NCBI RefSeq assembly: GCF_937941905.1
Contig: NZ_CALDGS010000046.1
Coordinates: 1 to 64,000, forward strand
Direction: 5' to 3'
Origin: an uncultured Mycolicibacterium sp.
Lineage (GTDB): Bacteria > Actinomycetota > Actinomycetes > Mycobacteriales > Mycobacteriaceae
DNA: 64,000 nucleotides
Shown: positions 25,594 through 33,739 of the stretch, piece after piece
Numbering within the stretch: position 1 is the stretch's first letter
How the letters are laid out: the number at the start of each line of letters is the position of its first letter
The notes under the pieces: generated by a model
The model's input: only the letters and a program-made list of their open reading frames with translations
What the model was told of the DNA's origin: nothing
Database searches by the model: none
Position numbers and translations under genes: made by a program

Positions 25594-27165
25594 TCAGCCG
25601 CCGGCGGCGAGCGCGACCAGGCCGTAGGCGACCGCGAACCGGTGGCTCAGCCGGCCGGCGACGTTACCGCGCCCCACCGCCACGATCGCGCCGAGTTCCT
25701 CGCTGACGGCCCGGGCCAGCTCGTCGTCACCGGCGCCGCCGCCGACCAGCAGCACCCCCGAGGCACCGGGGGCGACCTGCGCGATGCCGCGGGTGACGTT
25801 GCTGCCGATGACCAACCGTTTGGCGGCCAGTCGCCAACTGCGCCACTCCGGACCGGACAGCCGGCTGGTGAACGGCAGCAGGCCGCTGGGCGCGGTGGTC
25901 AGCAGCCATCCGGTGCAGCGGCCGTCGATGGGCCGGTCCAGGAACCGGCGCCGACCGTGCTCGTCCTCGACCAGCTGGGCGGTGACGGCGGTGAGCGCCT
26001 CCGCGCGTTTGGCGTATTCGGCTGCGCTGCGCGAGATCTCGAGTGCGGTGGCGGTGGCCAGGGTGAGCAGCTGCCCCGCCCCGGGCAGCACCACCCGGGC
26101 GTCCCCGGCCACCACGTCGACGGTGCCGCCGCCGATGTCCACCACGACCACGTCGGCGGTGACCCCGGGGGTGGTCAGCGCACCGGCCCGGGCCGCCGCG
26201 GCCTCGGAGTCGATCGCCGTCACCGGCACGCCCAGCGCGCGGGCAAGCTCGTCGGCGCCGGCCGGCGCCGTCCCCGCGTCACCCATGGTGGCCAGTACCA
26301 GGCTGTCCACCACCACCGATCCGCGCCGCGAGTTCGCCTGTGCCGCAATCACCGACAGATCGACGACGTGGGACTCGCCGGTCTCGGCCGGCACCGCGCG
26401 GTCCGGTGCCGCGGCGGCCGGGCGGGGCTCCCCGTCGGTCAGCCCGACCACCGCGCAGGCGCTGTCGAACAGCAGATCGGCGACGGTGCGGGCGTAGGCC
26501 CGCTCGTCCGGGCCGAGCCCGAACACGTCGGTGAGCCAGAACGGATCGGTGACCTGCTGCAGCGGCGCCGGGCCCTGGCGCACCTCCACCGCCACCAGCG
26601 CCGCCCCGAGCACCCGGGTCACGTCGACGTCGTCGACGACCGGCAGCCGGGTGCGCAGCCGGTTGGAGATCAGCACCGCCTCGTCGTTCTCGGTGAGCAC
26701 GCCGGCCACCTCCACCCCGGCCGCGAGCGCGGCGTTGACCGCGGCGGCGACTTCCCGGTAGCCGTCCGCGCGGGTCGCGCAGGCGATCACCGGGCCGCAG
26801 CGGCCGGCCCCGGCCAACTCCCGCACCGGCACCGGTACCCCCACCCCGGCACCGTCACCGGCGGTGGTGTCGGCGCCGCGGGCGACGATGGTCAGCCGGC
26901 CGGTGCTGCGGGCCTCCAGCGCCACCCGCTCCACGCCGGAGTGCACCGGCGGGGTGGGCGCGAACGCCGCCCGCTCGATCACCACACCGTGCCGGTCGGC
27001 GAGTTGGCGGGCCAGCTGGGCGGCCCGCTCGAGCGCGGCCGTCGAGCCCTTGCCACCACGGGTCGGGGTGCGGGCGGCGGCCAGCACCTCCAGGCCCTCG
27101 CCGGCGCGGCAGAGCACCACCTCGGTGGTGGCGTTGCCGATGTCGATCCCGGCCCAGACGGTCAT
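25594..27165 (-). CDS. Diol dehydratase reactivase large subunit (DdrA/PduG-like)
   Basis: 523-aa actin/Hsp70-fold ATPase that exchanges damaged cobalamin from the dehydratase. It starts V-W-A-G-I-D-I-G-N-A-T-T-E-V, and the second phosphate motif is V-V-D-I-G-G-G-T-V-D-V. It is shorter than the roughly 610-aa enterobacterial homologue. The small reactivase subunit (DdrB/PduH) is not present in the operon. The start at 27165 overlaps the dehydratase small-subunit stop by four bases. Confidence 0.87.
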   Translation of the reverse strand: MTVWAGIDIGNATTEVVLCRAGEGLEVLAAARTPTRGGKGSTAALERAAQLARQLADRHGVVIERAAFAPTPPVHSGVERVALEARSTGRLTIVARGADTTAGDGAGVGVPVPVRELAGAGRCGPVIACATRADGYREVAAAVNAALAAGVEVAGVLTENDEAVLISNRLRTRLPVVDDVDVTRVLGAALVAVEVRQGPAPLQQVTDPFWLTDVFGLGPDERAYARTVADLLFDSACAVVGLTDGEPRPAAAAPDRAVPAETGESHVVDLSVIAAQANSRRGSVVVDSLVLATMGDAGTAPAGADELARALGVPVTAIDSEAAAARAGALTTPGVTADVVVVDIGGGTVDVVAGDARVVLPGAGQLLTLATATALEISRSAAEYAKRAEALTAVTAQLVEDEHGRRRFLDRPIDGRCTGWLLTTAPSGLLPFTSRLSGPEWRSWRLAAKRLVIGSNVTRGIAQVAPGASGVLLVGGGAGDDELARAVSEELGAIVAVGRGNVAGRLSHRFAVAYGLVALAAGG

Positions 27166-27521
27166 CTCAGCAATCCGCGGCGCCGGTAGACCTCGGCGGC
27201 CTCCCGGACCAGGCGGGCGCACTCGTGGGCCTGCCGGGCCTCGAGCCGCTGCGCGAGCGCCTCGAGTTCGTCGAACGTCGAGCGGTGCGGCCGCAGCGCC
27301 TCGTAGGCGGCGAGCATCTCCTCGTCGCCGAGCGCGGTCAGCTCGGCCGCGCGGCGCAGGTTCAGCCCGAGCTGGACCGAGCCGGACCGCTCGGCGGCCT
27401 CGGCCTGGGCCAGCAGCGTGGAGCGGCTGATCCGGATGTCGTCGAGGTTCAACTCGCCGTTGCGGACCGCCTCGACCGTCACCTCCTCGGCCCGGCGGCC
27501 GGAGTACGACGTCGCGCTCAT
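27162..27521 (-). CDS. Diol/glycerol dehydratase small subunit (PduE-like)
   Basis: 119-aa subunit with the PduE pattern: L-D-D-I-R-I-S, L-x-x-Q-A-E-A-A, and the helical tail with L-R-P-H-R-S-T and E-L-E-A-L-A-Q-R-L. It completes the B12-dependent dehydratase together with the fused subunit. It is coupled by 4-base ATGA overlaps on both sides. The N-terminus shows no encapsulation helix. Confidence 0.87.
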   Translation of the reverse strand: MSATSYSGRRAEEVTVEAVRNGELNLDDIRISRSTLLAQAEAAERSGSVQLGLNLRRAAELTALGDEEMLAAYEALRPHRSTFDELEALAQRLEARQAHECARLVREAAEVYRRRGLLR

Positions 27522-29791
27522 CGGGTGACCTCCAGTTCGATGTGGCCGTCGGCCTCCCGCCGCTCGGCCTCGCGGCGCTCGATGGCGACCATCGACACCA
27601 CCTTGGTGTGGTAGCGGGCGGTGATCGCCTCGTCGGTGTAGGCGTTGCGCATCGGTGCCGGGGTGGTGCCCTTGGCGTGCCGGCCCGCGTTGATGCCGAT
27701 GAGCCGGTACATCTCCGGGGTGATCAACGGCGCCACGCTGAGCAGTTCCAGGTTGGCCAGCGGCGGCAGGTCGCGCCGGTGGATCAGCACGGTGCCCTTG
27801 GCCTGCAGCCCCACCCCGATCCCGGAACCGGACAGCCGGGCGGCCGACTTGCCGATCGCGCCCAGGTCGATGGTGTCGGTGATGCGCACCACCCGCGGCA
27901 CGCACTGCTCCTCCTCCAGCCCGGCCAGGATCTGTTCGAGCACCTCGTAGATCGTCATCCCGGACAGCGTGCGGTAGAGCCGGGTGCCGAACGCCGGCGA
28001 GACCCCGATGACGACCTCGCGCGGGTCGTCGCCGACCCCGGCCGGCCCGAGCGGGGCCAACCGCCCCGGCTCGGCGAACTTCGCCTGCTCGCGCACCAGA
28101 TCGGCCACCGAGCGCGCCTGCCGGATGGCGTCGATCTGCGCCTGCCGCTCCGGGCTGGGCCGGTACCCGGTGCCCGGGCCGCGGTAGTCGTTGGGATCCC
28201 GCAGCGCCGAAAGCACATTCATCTCCTCGTCGAAGATCGCGGCGACCTGCAGGTAGTCCCCGCTGATGCGGGCCCGGGCCATGCCCAGCACGCGGTCGGC
28301 GATGTGCGGGAACCCGGTCTCGGCCAGCGCCCGCACCACGTCGAGCACGGTCAGCCCGGACTGGTCGATGATGCGGGCGGCGTTGAGCACCTTCAGCCCG
28401 TCGGTCTGCGGCAGGTCCTTCGAACCCTCCGCCATCACAACGGCTTCCACGTGTTCGTCGTCGAAGTCGGCCAGGCCGAGGTACTCGAACACCGCCCGGG
28501 TGGCCTCGGCGGCCTCGCGCCGCATCGCCTCCAGCGTGGTCGGATCCACCGACCGCAGCCCGCCGTCGACGCCCCAGTCCCGCTGCAGCACCAGGTAGTC
28601 GTCGAGGTCGGCGGCGTTGAAGTTCGACGGCCCGAACATGTTGTCGTAGGAGGGAATCGAGCCGAAGCCGGAGAAGATGAAGTCCGAACCGGACAGCAGC
28701 GTGGGCAGGGTCCGGCTGGTGCGGCGCATGGTCGACTCGCTGACCAGCGAGTCGTTGCCGCTGCACGACTCCAGACCGCGCAGCATGACCATCAGGTTCT
28801 CGGCGTGCAGTTCCCGCACCCCGCCGGGCACCGACGCGGTGATCGCCGCGCCGTCGATCCCGCCGTTCTGCACCCCCTGGGCGCCGATGGCCTTGGCCAG
28901 CGCCACACACCGGGCCTCCAGGTAGTTCATCGACTTGCCCTCGGCCTGCCCCATCAGCACCTCGGCGCCGGCCCCGCTGGACAGCCGCATCTTGATGCCG
29001 CGGGAGGCGTAGCAGGAGGTCAGGAAGGCCTTCGACCACGGGGTGTCGTCGCCGTCGGTGAACACCTGCTCGGTGCCGTAGATCGACACCGTCTCGGCGT
29101 AGGACACCAGCCCGCGCACGCCCATCGCCAGTTCGCGGGCCTCCTCGACCGAGCACTGGGTCAGCGCCCCGGGAGCGGGCACCTGCGAGCCGATGAGCAG
29201 GCCGATGGCCACCGCCGGGGCGTCGTCGAGCACCGGGACGGTGGCCTCGAGCTCACGGAACCCGTAGAGCACCGCGGTCGCGGCGTCGGCCGCGATGAGC
29301 AGCGGGTCGTCCAGCCGGTTGGTGACGTGGGCCTGGTTGGAGGGGGTGCGCCGGGCCCGCATCTTCATCATCGCCATCTGGATCTCGACCGGCTGCAGCA
29401 TCGAGACCACCCGGGCCATCTTGGCCGGGGTGAGCCCCGAGCAGACCCGCAGCACCTCCTCGCGCGGGGTGGACGGGTCGACGATCAGCCGCGCCAGCTC
29501 GACCTCGCTCATCGCCATCGAGCGGGGCGCCTGCTCGTGGTCGATGGCATAGCGGACGATGAACTCGTCGATGGCGTCGAAGTCCTCGGCGCGCCGGGAG
29601 TCCATCTCCAGCACCGTGCCGTCGTCGGCCACCACCCAGGACGGTTCCGGATCGTTGGGGGAACGGTGCGCGATCATGCCCAGCTCGGGGTCCGGCTCGG
29701 CGAACCCGTCCAGGTTCACCCGCTGCTCGTCGAGCAGCCGGATCCGGCCCAACCGGTGATCCTGCCCGTTCTCGGTGCTGTCCATATCCAT
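27518..29791 (-). CDS. Adenosylcobalamin-dependent diol-dehydratase-type enzyme, fused large+medium subunits
   Basis: Radical dehydratase, about 757 aa. Residues 1-565 match PduC (large) and about 585-750 match PduD (medium), fused in one chain. Compared with recalled Klebsiella PddA, the spacing is colinear and catalytic residues align: Q153 (Q141), H155 (H143), E182 (E170), E233 (E221), Q308 (Q296), D347 (D335), S374 (S362). Two residues that set substrate size differ: S301 is Asp313 and Q336 is Ser348, so the substrate may not be plain 1,2-propanediol or glycerol. The start at 29791 is approximate. The divergent APC permease suggests a nitrogenous substrate. No encapsulation helix or local aldehyde dehydrogenase is seen. 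Confidence 0.9.
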   Translation of the reverse strand: MDMDSTENGQDHRLGRIRLLDEQRVNLDGFAEPDPELGMIAHRSPNDPEPSWVVADDGTVLEMDSRRAEDFDAIDEFIVRYAIDHEQAPRSMAMSEVELARLIVDPSTPREEVLRVCSGLTPAKMARVVSMLQPVEIQMAMMKMRARRTPSNQAHVTNRLDDPLLIAADAATAVLYGFRELEATVPVLDDAPAVAIGLLIGSQVPAPGALTQCSVEEARELAMGVRGLVSYAETVSIYGTEQVFTDGDDTPWSKAFLTSCYASRGIKMRLSSGAGAEVLMGQAEGKSMNYLEARCVALAKAIGAQGVQNGGIDGAAITASVPGGVRELHAENLMVMLRGLESCSGNDSLVSESTMRRTSRTLPTLLSGSDFIFSGFGSIPSYDNMFGPSNFNAADLDDYLVLQRDWGVDGGLRSVDPTTLEAMRREAAEATRAVFEYLGLADFDDEHVEAVVMAEGSKDLPQTDGLKVLNAARIIDQSGLTVLDVVRALAETGFPHIADRVLGMARARISGDYLQVAAIFDEEMNVLSALRDPNDYRGPGTGYRPSPERQAQIDAIRQARSVADLVREQAKFAEPGRLAPLGPAGVGDDPREVVIGVSPAFGTRLYRTLSGMTIYEVLEQILAGLEEEQCVPRVVRITDTIDLGAIGKSAARLSGSGIGVGLQAKGTVLIHRRDLPPLANLELLSVAPLITPEMYRLIGINAGRHAKGTTPAPMRNAYTDEAITARYHTKVVSMVAIERREAERREADGHIELEVTR

Positions 29792-29828
29792 GGGCAACCG
29801 CCGTACCTCTCTCCTCGTGACCTGGGAA

Positions 29829-29958
29829 AGTATCGGGCCAACAACCGTTTTGGACAACGGCGCCGCAGCAGCTTCCAACAACCTGTGTGACCGGACTCCC
29901 GGTCGGCGCCGACGGACCCCGGCACGGCGGTATGTGAATCTTCAACAAGATGTTGGAA
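29829..29958. promoter_or_regulatory. Dehydratase/permease divergent control region
   Basis: Minus-strand promoter TTGTCC (29857-29852), 17-nt spacer, GATACT (29834-29829). The 9-mer CCAACAACC occurs at 29838-29846 (inside the spacer) and at 29875-29883. An inverted copy core, TGTTGG, is at 29951-29956, within CAACA-AGA-TGTTG. These may be sites for the PucR regulator encoded at 31615; this is inferred. Confidence 0.45.
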
Positions 29959-30040
29959 ACCCTCCGCGTCGACTGGTCGGGCTCGGCACCCGTCTCGCAA
30001 GATTTCCCCTGCTTCGTCCGCTGACACAGAAGGGACCGCC

Positions 30041-31465
30041 ATGTCTGAGGTCGTCGACGACCGAACCAATCGCGGCGCGCCGCCCGGCCCGGCCGAGCGG
30101 CTGCGCGGGAATCTCGGCATTCCGGCCATCGTGCTGATGGTGGTGGCGGCAGCCGCGCCGCTGTCGACCATCGGCGGCAACGTGCCGATCGGCATGGCGC
30201 TCGGCGACACCACCGGCATCCCGGTCGCGTTCCTGGTCGCGGGCGTGATCTTCCTGCTGTTCGCGGCGAGCTTCGTGCAGATGTCCAAGCACGTCACCGA
30301 CCCGGGCGCGAGCTACGCCTACATCCAGCGCGGCCTGGGCCGGGCCGCCGGCACCGGCGCGGCCGTGCTCGCGCTGCCGGCCTACATGTGCACGCTGCTC
30401 GGCGTGGCCGCCTACGACGGCGTCATCCTCGGCGGCCTCATCGAGCGGTTCGGCGGCCCGGCGATCCCGTGGTGGGTCCTGACCGGGCTGGTGCTGGTCG
30501 CGGTGGGCTGGCTGGGCTACCGCGACATCGACCTGAGCGCCAAGGTGCTGGGCATCTTCCTGGTGAGCGAGGTGGCCATCCTGGTCGTGCTCGACCTGGT
30601 CATCGTGCTGCGCGGCGGTGAGCACGGCATCACCGGCGACTCGTTCACCCCGCAGGGGCTGGCCGGCGGCGTCGGCATCGCCCTGCTCTACGCATTGTGG
30701 GGCTTCGTCGGCGTGGAGGCCACCGCGGTGTTCCGCGACGAGGCCCGCGACCCCGACCGCACCGTGCCGCGCGCGACCTACTGGGCGGTGGGCATCGTGA
30801 CCAGCTTCTACGCCTTCTCCAGCTGGGCGCTGATCGAGGGCAACGGCGGCCACGACGCGATCCGGGTGGCCACGGAGGACCCGGACAACTTCATGGTCAA
30901 CACCGCCCAGAAGTACCTGGGCATGCTCGGCCACGACCTGACCACCCTGCTGTGGTTCGTCAGCGTGTTCGCCTGCGCCCTGTCGTTCCACAACATCGCC
31001 GCCCGCTACTGCTTCGTGCTCGGCCAGAACCACGTCTTCCCGGCCCGGCTGGGCGAGGTCCATCCCCGCTTCGGCGCCCCGTCGAACGCGTCGCTGGCGA
31101 TCTCGGCGGCGTCGTTCCTGGCGATGGCCGTCTTCGTCGTGCTCGGTCTGGACCCGGTGCTGGAGATCTTCGGCCCGCTCGGCGGCGTGGGCGTGCTCGC
31201 GCTGGCCATCCTGTGGTTGCTGACCACGATCTCGGCCGCCATCTTCTTCGCCAAGCGCAACCAGCCCCGCATCGTGGTGCTGGCGATCGCCGCCACGCTG
31301 GCGCTCGGTGCCGGCCTGGTGCTGATCGTGTCGAACCTGACCCTGGTGGTGGGCGGCAGCTCCACGCTGGCGGTCATCCTCGGCATCGCGCCGCTGGTGG
31401 TGTTCGGCATCGGCATGGCGCTGAGCCGGCGGGCGACCGGCGACCTCGCCGCGCCCCGGTCCTGA
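30041..31465 (+). CDS. APC-family permease divergent from dehydratase operon
   Basis: 474-aa APC transporter with about 12 TM segments (TM1 A-A-A-A-P-L-S-T-I-G-G-N, TM6 G-F-V-G-V-E-A-T-A-V-F-R-D-E). It resembles the permease at 4411 in several motifs (L-S-A-K-V-L-G-I-F-L and C-A-L-S-F-H-N-x-A-A-R-Y). AAGGGA precedes the ATG. It is probably the uptake system for the dehydratase substrate, which argues for an amine rather than a simple diol. The ligand is unknown. Confidence 0.87.
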   Translation: MSEVVDDRTNRGAPPGPAERLRGNLGIPAIVLMVVAAAAPLSTIGGNVPIGMALGDTTGIPVAFLVAGVIFLLFAASFVQMSKHVTDPGASYAYIQRGLGRAAGTGAAVLALPAYMCTLLGVAAYDGVILGGLIERFGGPAIPWWVLTGLVLVAVGWLGYRDIDLSAKVLGIFLVSEVAILVVLDLVIVLRGGEHGITGDSFTPQGLAGGVGIALLYALWGFVGVEATAVFRDEARDPDRTVPRATYWAVGIVTSFYAFSSWALIEGNGGHDAIRVATEDPDNFMVNTAQKYLGMLGHDLTTLLWFVSVFACALSFHNIAARYCFVLGQNHVFPARLGEVHPRFGAPSNASLAISAASFLAMAVFVVLGLDPVLEIFGPLGGVGVLALAILWLLTTISAAIFFAKRNQPRIVVLAIAATLALGAGLVLIVSNLTLVVGGSSTLAVILGIAPLVVFGIGMALSRRATGDLAAPRS

Positions 31466-31614
31466 TTCCCCCGGTCCTGCATCGGGGCCGAATCCTGCCG
31501 CCGAGGGCCGCGGCGGGCGCTGATACCGTCGTAGACGGCGTCGGTGCCCGTCGCGGCCCCTCCCGTTCAGAGGGTGTCGGCGCACGCCGCGTCGATCACG
31601 GAGTGAGGAATGAC

Positions 31615-32655
31615 ATGGCACGGGACCTGCCGCTGACGGTGGCGGCTGCCTTGTCCGTCCCGCCGCTCGACCAGGGCACCCTCGTCGCCGGCCGCAACGG
31701 CCTGGGCCGCGAGGTGCGCTGGGTGGACATCATGCACGCCCCCGCCGAGCCGTTCGTGCGGCCCGGCGACCTGGTGCTCACCACCGGCGCCGATGTCAAC
31801 CAGCCCGGCGTGGTCGACTTCCTGATGTACGTCGCCGCCTCCGCGGCGGCCGGGCTGGTGATCAGCCCGCCGCCGGACGTGGCGGTCGACCCGCTGCTGG
31901 TCTCGCTGGTGCCGTACGCCGACCGGCACGACTGCCCGGTGGTGCTGTTGCCGTGGGAGGTGGCCTTCTCTGCGGTGCAGCGCAGCCTGCTGCCGCTGGT
32001 GCCGCTGCTGCCGCCCGACGAGCTGGTCCAGATGGTGATCGGCCGCCGGGACCGCGACGAGCCCGGCTGGCAGGCCTTCGGCCGCGCCTTCGCCACCGCG
32101 TTGCAGCGGTTGGCGGCGGCGGCCGGCGCGACGGTCGAACCGTCGGTGACCGACGACCTGATCATGTGCCACTTCTCGCCGGCCCAACCGCCCGACACCG
32201 TCACCGAACTCGTCGAGGCGGCCAAGCCCGCCGACATGATCGCCGACGCCGGGGTCAGCTGGGTGCTGCTCCCGCCGGTGCAGCAGGTCGACCTGTCCCG
32301 CTGCGCGCCGCCGCCGGCGCCGGCCGCGGCCGGGCCGGTGAGCCCGACCCAGTTCGCCGAGGTGCTGCGCCAGCATCCGCAGTTCATCGCGATCGTGCTG
32401 CAGACGCTGCAGCCGTTGATCGACTACGACCGCACCCGCCGCGGGCAGCTCGTCCGCACCCTGGAAGTGCTGTTCAACGAGGCGATGAACATCAGCGCCG
32501 CGGCCCGCGGGCTGTATCTCAACCGGCACTCGCTGCTGTACCGGATCGGGCTGATCGAGGACCTCACCGGCCTGTCGCTGAAGAACCCCGAACACCGGTT
32601 CCAGCTGGAGGTCAGCGTCCGGGTGCACCAGATCACCGCGAGCGGGCCGCGCTGA
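31615..32655 (+). CDS. PucR-family regulator of dehydratase/permease
   Basis: 346-aa PucR-type activator. The N-terminal PucR domain (about 1-125: L-T-V-A-A-A-L, D-I-M-H-A-P-A-E-P-F, G-D-L-V-L-T-T-G-A) is followed by a linker. The C-terminal HTH (about 290-335) reads I-S-A-A-A-R-G-L-Y-L-N-R-H-S-L-L-Y-R. GTGAGGAA lies upstream of the ATG. It follows the permease by about 150 bp and likely responds to the permease substrate. Confidence 0.87.
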   Translation: MARDLPLTVAAALSVPPLDQGTLVAGRNGLGREVRWVDIMHAPAEPFVRPGDLVLTTGADVNQPGVVDFLMYVAASAAAGLVISPPPDVAVDPLLVSLVPYADRHDCPVVLLPWEVAFSAVQRSLLPLVPLLPPDELVQMVIGRRDRDEPGWQAFGRAFATALQRLAAAAGATVEPSVTDDLIMCHFSPAQPPDTVTELVEAAKPADMIADAGVSWVLLPPVQQVDLSRCAPPPAPAAAGPVSPTQFAEVLRQHPQFIAIVLQTLQPLIDYDRTRRGQLVRTLEVLFNEAMNISAAARGLYLNRHSLLYRIGLIEDLTGLSLKNPEHRFQLEVSVRVHQITASGPR

Positions 32656-32682
32656 CGGCCCGCCCGCGGTCTGCCGGCCGGG

Positions 32683-32904
32683 TCAGTGCACGGTGCGGGT
32701 GCGCACCGTGGTGTCGACCTGCGGGACGTTGACCTTCGGCCGGATCCGGTCGAGCCACTCGTGGTGCACGATGTCGGTGCCGATGTCCCGGATCACCGGG
32801 GCCGACGGTGCGGGCGCCGGTGCGGCGGCCACCGGGGCGGCCAGGCCGAGCGCGGCGGCGAACAGGGCGGCGGCGGTCACGGCGGTGCGCGTGCGGGTGT
32901 TCAT
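32683..32904 (-). CDS. Small secreted protein
   Basis: 73 aa with a clear Sec signal peptide (T-R-T-R then a hydrophobic A-A-A-L-F-A-A-A-L-G-L-A and an A-A-A cleavage region near residue 28). The mature part is about 45 residues with a proline-rich start and no cysteine. AAGGGGGAG precedes the ATG. I do not recognise the family. Confidence 0.65.
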   Translation of the reverse strand: MNTRTRTAVTAAALFAAALGLAAPVAAAPAPAPSAPVIRDIGTDIVHHEWLDRIRPKVNVPQVDTTVRTRTVH

Positions 32905-33279
32905 GGGACTCCCCCTTCGTGTTCGTTTGATGTCCGGCTCAACAGCGATTGGGCGGCAATTGATTCCGTCCCCGCGGCGGTGGCGGGATCTGTACGCCGG
33001 ATGGCAGCGATCCGGTGCTGTAGCGGGCCGGACCGGATAACGATCCGGTCACGGTTCACATCACGATCAGCTGAGGAAAGCCCGGGTTTTCTGTGAATCC
33101 ACAGCGTCCCTTGGCGTTTTCCGGCCGAATTGGGACGCAGATCACCCGGTGCCGCAGTAACGCCGCGCGGTGCGGGCCCGAGCGCATTCCGCGCCCCGCA
33201 CCGCTACCCCGCAGCACGGTTACCGTGGGTTGCGGGTCGGGGGACTCGAATCGAAAAACCAATCGGGAAGTGATCGTTC
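32905..33279. other. Intergenic region with perfect inverted repeat
   Basis: 375 bp between the small secreted protein and the hemophore-family gene. It holds GACCGGAT-AACG-ATCCGGTC (33031-33050), an 8-bp perfect dyad that may be an operator. No open frame with convincing codon use or start is seen. Confidence 0.45.
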
Positions 33280-33672
33280 ATGAAATTCACGACTGTTCAG
33301 GTCGGCACCCTCGCACTGTCCGGGGGCCTGCTGTTCGGGGCCCTGTCCACCGCGCTGATCGCGGCACCGGCCGCGGTGGCCGCACCGGACTGCAGCGCGC
33401 AGGGGGTGAGCAACACTGTCACCGGCGCGATCCAGAACGCCCAGGGTTATCTCGGCACCCATCCGGGCGCCGGCCGGGTGGTGCGCGCCGCGGTGCATCA
33501 GCCGCGCGAGGTGGCGGCGGCCGACATCCGGGCGTACTTCACCGCCAATCCGGGCGAGTACTTCGAACTGCGCGGCATCCTGGCCCCGATCGGCCAGGTG
33601 CAGCGGGACTGCAGTGTGACGGTGCTGCCGCCGGCGCTGGCCTCGGCCTACACCGAGTTCATGGCCGGCTGA
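33280..33672 (+). CDS. Secreted hemophore-family (MHB) protein
   Basis: 130-aa exported protein. The signal peptide ends near A-V-A-A-P (about residue 35), and two cysteines (in D-C-S-A and R-D-C-S) likely form a disulfide. The pattern Y-L-x-x-H-P, F-x-A-N-P and L-x-P-x-x-x-x-x-x-x-C matches the mycobacterial Rv0203-like heme-binding family (recalled). Role: extracellular heme binding or transfer. There is no adjacent MmpL transporter. Confidence 0.78.
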   Translation: MKFTTVQVGTLALSGGLLFGALSTALIAAPAAVAAPDCSAQGVSNTVTGAIQNAQGYLGTHPGAGRVVRAAVHQPREVAAADIRAYFTANPGEYFELRGILAPIGQVQRDCSVTVLPPALASAYTEFMAG

Positions 33673-33682
33673 CCGCCGCCGA

Positions 33683-33733
33683 GGGTTCGCTTGTCGATGC
33701 GCCCACCCGGATAACGCGTCGACAAGCGAGCCC
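33683..33733. terminator. Bidirectional hairpin terminator
   Basis: Arms 33683-33697 and 33719-33733 pair over 15 positions with one G.T wobble, with a 21-nt loop, between the convergent hemophore gene and hrpA. Confidence 0.7.
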
Positions 33734-33739
33734 GCGGCG

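Noticed and set aside
27162..29791. Encapsulation of the dehydratase in the microcompartment
   Set aside because: N-termini of both polypeptides lack the amphipathic helix found on PduD or on the locus AldDH tail.
27542..29890. Plus-strand open frame opposite the dehydratase
   Set aside because: Antisense shadow; the minus-strand product aligns along its full length with dehydratase subunits.
29792..30040. Cobalamin riboswitch upstream of the B12-dependent dehydratase
   Set aside because: No B12-box-like core or multi-helix leader could be seen in the 249-bp region; the leader seems too short.
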